Assembly (NCBI GenBank): GCA_020465985.1
Contig: JAANYP010002803.1
Coordinates: 124,001 to 188,000, forward strand
Direction: 5' to 3'
Source of the DNA: Centrapalus pauciflorus
Taxonomy: Eukaryota > Streptophyta > Magnoliopsida > Asterales > Asteraceae
Length of the DNA stretch: 64,000 nt
Shown: positions 57,855 to 64,000 of the stretch, piece by piece
How positions within the stretch are numbered: the first letter of the stretch is position 1
Layout of the letters: each line of letters opens with the position of its first letter
Notes under the pieces: generated by a model
Databases searched by the model: none
Seen by the model: the letters and a program-made list of their open reading frames with translations, nothing else
Told to the model about the DNA's origin: nothing
Program-made: the position numbers and the translations under genes

Positions 57855-60800
57855 CTACTTGTGCGGATTGATGTGTGGGTACAGTCCCAAAACGTGTTCT
57901 GGCATGAAATCATGCCGCGTCAAGATACCAACGATTGGTGGCCTCTGCAAAATCATGAACATAGTATTTGTTGTGTGATTGGTAATTATGTAAAAAGAGA
58001 ACAAAACTAATGCGACGGGTGTGATGAGAAGGAAAAAACAAAAAAAGCTTACACCGGGAGTCTTTGGCACCACACATAGATGGCGAAGTCCGAGCTCCCT
58101 AAAAGCAACTGCTGCTTTTGCTAGAGACATGGTCTCTACTACGGTGTATGGTGATGTATTAGTGACAGGATGGAGGTCAACATACATCTCCATCTCCTCA
58201 GGCTCGATATGCAAATCCTCGAGCTTAAGCCCCTTCCCAGATCCTGCCTTTGCAAAATCAAAGGCATGGTACCTTTTTAGTGTTTCGACTCCACTTAAGC
58301 ACCTGTGTTGGGTGAATATCTTTCCTTTGAGCAAAACAAGCAAGTGAGACCTCAAAACAAGCCCACATAGTTCCGGGGCATCAGAGATAGGTGGCTCATC
58401 GATCACTGGGAAACCATTATGTGATGTCATCCTTAGAGAATGCACTATGTTACCCACTTTCTCGACACCTGAGAAAGTTATCAATGGCCCAGAAACAACG
58501 TCGCCCGCAACCAAATGCCTCATGTAAGGTTCTGCATGGGCTTCAAGGAAAGGCAATCCCTTCATTATTACGATCTGGTCATACACTCCCTTGTTGAAAC
58601 TATCAGCTACAGTTTTCGATATAAGCAGAACAAGCATCATCAACGGAAGCATTAGTAGATTATTAGTGAGCTCAAGAAGTATTACACACAGGGATACCGT
58701 CATTCTCATAGTGCCACCCAGGAACGAAGCAGCTCCAAGTAAGGCAAAGAGACCAACATCGAGATTGGCAATGGAACTAAAGAGTCTCCCAACAAGACGT
58801 CCATAGGATGCTCCAGCAAGTATGACTGGGATGAAAAGTCCAGACGGAATTGCAATGCCATATGTTATGATACCAAGGAAGTACATAGCAAAGAAGAAGA
58901 AAGTAAGACTAGTTATGCGAAATTCGTTCGTATTGAGGGAACTGAATAAACTTCGAATGGCATCATCATTGGTGGTGAGTAAAAGTGAAGCAAGATCATT
59001 ATAGTGACCAGGTGGACATTGAAACCTTTTGTAGCTTCCAGAACGCCCTTTCGTAGGGCAGTCTTCTTTCAAATGATCAGGGCAAGGGATGCACTTTGCA
59101 AGCCAGGGAACGCCAAAGGCACAACAAGAAGTTAGGATCGAAATGGTAATGACCAGAAGCACCCTAAAAGCAGGACCTCTCCTGCAATTTAATTTAAGAA
59201 TCAACAAAGCAGTTTAGAACCACCTCTTCTTTTTTCTCTTTTTTTTTTTTGGGTAAAGAAAGAAAGGAAAAGAGAACTATTTCTATCAGAGTGGTTTTTA
59301 TATTAATGACACTAAAGAGATCATAATGATGTATGTGTGTTATCTTAAAGAAGACTGAAAGAACAACAAGGGCTTACTCATTGATGATGCTATAAGCACG
59401 CAAGACCTTGTCAACAAGATAGTTGTATATGCTTCCGAAAATTCCTCCAATAACACCGAGTAGTATCATGGCCAGGAGATCTATCGTGTTATAAGCAGGT
59501 ACCGAGTTATTAATATTGAACATGATGAGACCTCCTTCCCCAAATAATCCACATTGTTCGTTTTTACAATATTCTATGAGAGACTTCAAAACCACAGCTA
59601 CAACAGCAGTGGTGAAAAAAGTTCTCCAAAGAAGAGCACTTCGCCACCTATAATAGGATGTTGGGAATGAGATTTAGATGCTCCAAAAACGATAACTTAA
59701 AGACCAAAGGGGATCATCTTACACAAGACATGGCCAATCTATTTTCTTTTCAAGTTAATACCTATCCATGTCAGGGTATATTACTAGTGCATCTAGCAGT
59801 TCATTTCTGATGCAGTGTATTTCGTTGGAGATAATTTCCACTCTAGCATTCTACTTAGAAATGCAATGCGAAGCCAGCATAGATGTAATTACCTAATTTA
59901 ACCTTGCCATCAACAAAGAATTAGCCTATAATACTTGCTTCTATTTATAATAATGTTCTACTTGATACAACAAATGATTATTGCATATTCTTAATCATTT
60001 CATTGATAAGTCTGCTCTTCTACTTCTATTTTTGTAGACCTCCACACACACACACCCACCATGATGCTGCTTCCTCAAGGGCAAAGAGGACTCCACCAAC
60101 CGGGGCACGAAAAGCAGCTGCAACACCAGCAGCAGCTCCACATGTGATCAAATCCCTTCGGTCCCTATCATTTTTGAAGTATCTAAGCCATTTCCATGTC
60201 AAATGGTACTTACGAGAACCTCCTTGTCCAAGTAAGTTGGCTATGCAAGCCCCCGTATGAACCATGGGTCCTTCCTTTCCAACCACAAATCCAGCAGCAA
60301 CTCCAAAAATTGATCCAAAAATCTGAACAAATTAATCATTATCAACTTACCAACTATAATAACAAACCACTAACAATTTTTTCTGAAGGCCCTCATGAGG
60401 GCTAATTGAAAGGTTTGCAAATAGATACTACAAAAATATAACCAAAAAAGAAGCAGCATATCAAAAGAGATAGAGCTTGAGAACTAATACACATTTAAAA
60501 GGAACAAGTGGACAAAGTGGTAGCTGAAGATGGTATGTTTTAAGTGCACACATGTCCAATGTTCTATATATGGGAAGATGTCCCTGTGTGAACACTCCAA
60601 ATGGTTAAAGGTAGGAAATATGTGTCAGGTTCAAATTTGGGGCACATCTACTTAACTCTTATTATAGGGAGATACATGGTTTCACTTCCCCATAATGGAC
60701 ATGGAACCGGTATGGTGGGAATGCCAAGGGTGTTGTTCACCCCTTCTTTACACAGGAGAATGTCATTTTACCTTTAGGTCATGGTCAGACTAACTGCTTT

Positions 60801-63383
60801 GGGTCAGCCCATTGGAAAGCTATGGACACCATACCCACCTCGTAATGATATAATGGAATATGCATGTTTGTCAAGAGAGACATTGTTCATGTTACCAATC
60901 CTAGCTCCATCAAACATGCTGCCATCTCACCAACAATCTGAAATTGAATGACCACTAGAAACTTTCATTGTTCTTGGAACCCTTGCTGTGCATTTTTGAA
61001 TCCTCAATGGTTGTGGCATTATGACAATTGCTAATTTTCAAATTATCTCTGTTAAATTTATGTGATTTGAATCCAAAGCTTAAGAGGATTAAAGTGGCAG
61101 CAACTTGCAATTTTTTATATAACTGATGCTTAAGTAACACTGATCATCTGTGGCAATTTAAAGTTATTGATACTGACATGGTTGATTGATTAGCATGGGC
61201 ATCCGATGAGGCCACATGACTACATGATTTTCTGACATGGCAAGCCATACAGTGGTTCCCAGGCAGGTCCTAAACATTTTCATGCCCGGGGCAATGTAAA
61301 AAAGAATGCCTCTATATAAAATTTTAAAATACAACATACTATTTTTTAAAGGGGTTCATTCACTTCTTATATTCTTTGATTAGAAAATTAACAATGATTA
61401 TTTGAATGAGAAGTAGCACAACTTGTGTATTTTGACACTAATATTATTCTGGCACTTGTGACATTTTCTGATTTCACTGTTTTCATCGTCCAAGATATAT
61501 ATATTATAGAATTGTAAACGAACCGAACGTCCAATGAACCGTTTGATGGGAAATTCGTTTATGTTCATTCCTTTATTAAACGAATGAACATTTACAAAAA
61601 TTTGTGTTTGTTTAATTAAATGAACAAACATGAAAACTGACTTCATTCATTCAACTTATGTTCGTTTGTGTTCGTTTAATTGTTCATTTATGTTTGTTTG
61701 TTTGTATTTATTTAATTGTTCATTTATGTTCGTTTAGTTTTTTATTTTATTCTCATTAGTTAACGATTGTTTATCATTCGCTTATGTTCGATTATGCCCC
61801 TCGAAGATTTCATGCCCTGGCGGTAGCCCGTGTGGCCCCCCTTATAGGGCCGGCCAATCACAGTTGGGTCATGGATCAATAAGTATACCCTTCTACAAAG
61901 GCCTCAAAGTTCTCAATGATGTTATTATTCCAGTTTCGGCAAGTGAAAAAAAATCATGACTACTTGGATGATTCTAGTACCTTATATAATTGCCTACCTC
62001 CCCCAGAGCCTTTTATCCTAACTGAAGATTTGAATTGCTTAGTTAGACTCTTTCCTACACGATGGAGGGATGTTCACGGCTAAATGGGTCATCCTTCTAT
62101 AGATAGAACTTGAGTCTTTCTGTGTTAAGTTGAGAGTGGTGTCAAGCAGATAATGAGATTCATGTTTCTTACACCAATGAATGCAATAATAATCACCCGT
62201 ACTTGAGTCTATGTTGGTATTAATGTTCTTACAACCCTTATTTGCCAAAAATAGAGATTAATTTATTGTATTTTTTTTTGCGTCAGATTTAATAATTTTT
62301 ATGATCTAAATACATTAGAATTTTTCGACCTTTTATTTCATAGATTAATATTCTTGTATTTAAAATCATATCTTTGAGATTGCCAATGATCATCCTTTTC
62401 GTTTTGTGTGTGTGTGTGAGAGAGAGAGACCGCATCACTATATGAAAAGATGCACACCTTTACAAATAGGGTGCTTGGAGCCAGAATAGAATGGGCATCT
62501 ACACCATTAAGATAAGCTTTAACCTCTGGGATCCCAGAACCAGCAGCTGCAGGAGCAATATAAGCACAAAGAACTGCAGCACAAGCTGCAAGAACTACAT
62601 TACAACCAGCCAATGCAGCAAATGCTTGATAATAACTGCAATTTGAATAAGATTGATTCTTAGTAATTTCATAGGCATGAAAGTAGGTTCTAGAAACTGT
62701 TGTATAATGTAGGGCAAATTGCCAAGAAAGTTAACATAAAATTCAATTTTTGACGATAAAGGTAATGTAAATTTTTTCAGGCCAAGAAAGGTCACATAAA
62801 AGTCAACTTTGACAAAAAAGGGTATTCATTACCAATTAAGAAGGTAAAATTTAATTTTATATTCACTTTTTCGACCAAAAGACATTATATCATTAGCTTT
62901 TTTGGGCCTAAAAGTTGATTTATATATCCTTTTTAGGCAAAAATATAATTTTATGTTGCCTTTCGTGGCATAAAAAATGATGCAACTTTTATTGTCAAAA
63001 TTTATTTTATGTTACCCTTATTGACAATTTGTCCTATAATATAACTGCAAAATTCTAAGATTTTACAAAGTACATCAAATTTACATTCTCCCCTGTCAAT
63101 AAAACTTTACCTTGACTTTTTCTTCAGGATAAAAAAAAATCAAATTTTCCTTCGACGGAAGGCATATGCAGTTTAGGCTTACCTTTGCTTAAGCATAAGA
63201 TTGGTAGTGAGAAGAAGCTTGAAACCAGCAATGTTCTCCACGGCAATGTTATTGAAAAAGGCCACAAGTCCTGTTGCTAATCCTATAAGAAGTACTAGTG
63301 TCCACTTCAATACAACATACTGAAATATCTGCAGTTTCTTCCTGGACCTCCAATCCTGCTTGAAGAGATCGTTTTCCACGATC
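57855..63383 (-). CDS. CLC-C: Chloride channel/exchanger CLC-c-like, 5' end missing
   Basis: Six exons join in frame: 63183-63383, 62458-62635, 60060-60322, 59378-59647, 58053-59181 and 57855-57944. They give 709 residues ending HINPHK and a TAG stop. The first exon (about 70 residues by comparison with the 779-residue Arabidopsis CLC-c) lies beyond the window. Selectivity-filter motifs are GSGIPE (exon 62458-62635) and GKEGPMVHTGA with the gating Glu (exon 60060-60322). FALEE carries the second Glu used by proton-coupled exchangers. The pore continues with PSGLFIPVILAGASYGRLVG and GAASFLGGTMRMTVS. Two CBS domains follow, the second spanning the last intron (…RHLCVVPKTPG | RPPIVGILTRHDFMPEHV). 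Ser in GSGIP, not Pro as in the nitrate-selective CLC-a, predicts chloride preference. The family acts in the vacuolar membrane; here this is inferred. Confidence 0.95.
61265..61853. mobile_element. Degraded GGCCGG-type hAT MITE in a CLC intron
   Basis: It starts CAGGTCCTAAACATTTTCATGCC and ends TAGGGCCGGCC. The segments 'aaaatacaacatact' and 'ttttttaaaggggtt' match the start of the 54299-55575 element. A 'gttcgtttaat' repeat block in the centre (61560-61740) is unlike that element. The flanking 8-mers match only partly. Confidence 0.6.
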
Positions 63384-64000
63384 CTGCAGATTTTGTGAAT
63401 CAAGATCGATGTTCAGACAATAATTTGTAGAAAACCAACAATAACATGCATAATAATAATATAAATAATAATAATAGAAACTACCCTTATGTAGTCAAAT
63501 GACACAAAAGGCATCTTTCAGAGTCCATTTATAGTATTCATGACCTCAGAACATCTAACCAACCAAACAGATCATACAAGATTTATCAAGTATTGTAATG
63601 ATTCCTTGTGTTAGCAATGGTAGGCATCAAAATTATAACATCAATTTCAGCAAGTTAATATATTCTCTTCTCCTCGTTTGACAGTCATCAACAACAACAT
63701 ACTATGTGCAGTTTGAAGCTTAACATAAACTTTCCCATCGCCTTAATTATTAGCAAAATATTTCAGACCATAACTAAGGTTCCTCAAATCTGTAAGCTTT
63801 AGACATCTTAGGGCCGAAAATGTTGGATGATTTGGATTATGATCACAAGTTCACAACTGTATGTAATTTTATTCGGATGCAATCACAAGATTTGGTATTT
63901 TTACTTATAGATCAAAAATCTTGACTCTGTCTTCTTTCGTCATCATGCTGGAACAAGGATAAACAAAGTTCAGCCTGATGAATAATTCGTTAATTCCAAA
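63384..64000. other. Intron of the CLC gene, no exon seen
   Basis: Upstream of the first visible CLC exon on the minus strand. The exon at 63183-63383 starts with the last base of a split codon, so at least one coding exon precedes it. I found no frame encoding a CLC N-terminus here, so that exon lies past the window edge. Confidence 0.6.

Overview
The window is nuclear DNA of a flowering plant, almost certainly a eudicot. The host genes carry short GT-AG introns alongside very long ones. The rest is AT-rich and packed with LTR retrotransposons, Helitron ends, hAT/Harbinger/CACTA-type MITEs and (TA)n tracts. An asterid is my guess from repeat style only. I see no bacterial-style operons, rRNA genes or CRISPR arrays.

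Only two host genes are well supported, both on the minus strand. At the left, exons between 2969 and 16904 join in frame into a 352-residue mitochondrial carrier of the BTL1 (Brittle1-like adenine nucleotide transporter) type. Its second intron is 10.7 kb and holds most of the elements in that part of the window. At the right, exons between 57855 and 63383 encode 709 residues of a CLC-c-type vacuolar anion channel/exchanger. The first exon lies beyond position 64000. The two genes are unrelated in function and are separated by about 41 kb of repeats.

Layout: 1-2960, remnant LTR and Helitron ends, AT-rich. 2969-16904, BTL1-like gene; its introns carry foldback MITEs, two hAT MITEs of one family, a Harbinger-like element that captured two exons of a host gene, a short LTR element (C) and copia remnants. 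17435-21602, a hAT MITE and LTR element D, itself hit by another hAT MITE. 21603-34676, microsatellites, a C-rich CCCTA tract, a 2.5-kb solo LTR with perfect target-site duplication (TSD), a GC-rich LTR fragment in minus orientation, a SINE and Helitron ends. 34677-56329, one LTR of about 2.3 kb net length expanded to 21.7 kb by at least four insertions, each with a target duplication; two of these were themselves invaded. Inside are two members of a non-autonomous LTR family: one (48171-51415) still encodes a Gag-like protein, the other (39685-42206) has lost gag but kept its LTRs, primer site and polypurine tract. 56330-57850, AT-rich intergenic DNA. 57855-64000, the CLC gene.

I found no clear novel multi-gene system. 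The most distinctive items are the nested-insertion record, the gag-bearing/gag-less element pair, and the captured-exon element. Boundaries given with TSDs were read base by base; family names for repeats rest on terminal motifs and were not checked against a database.
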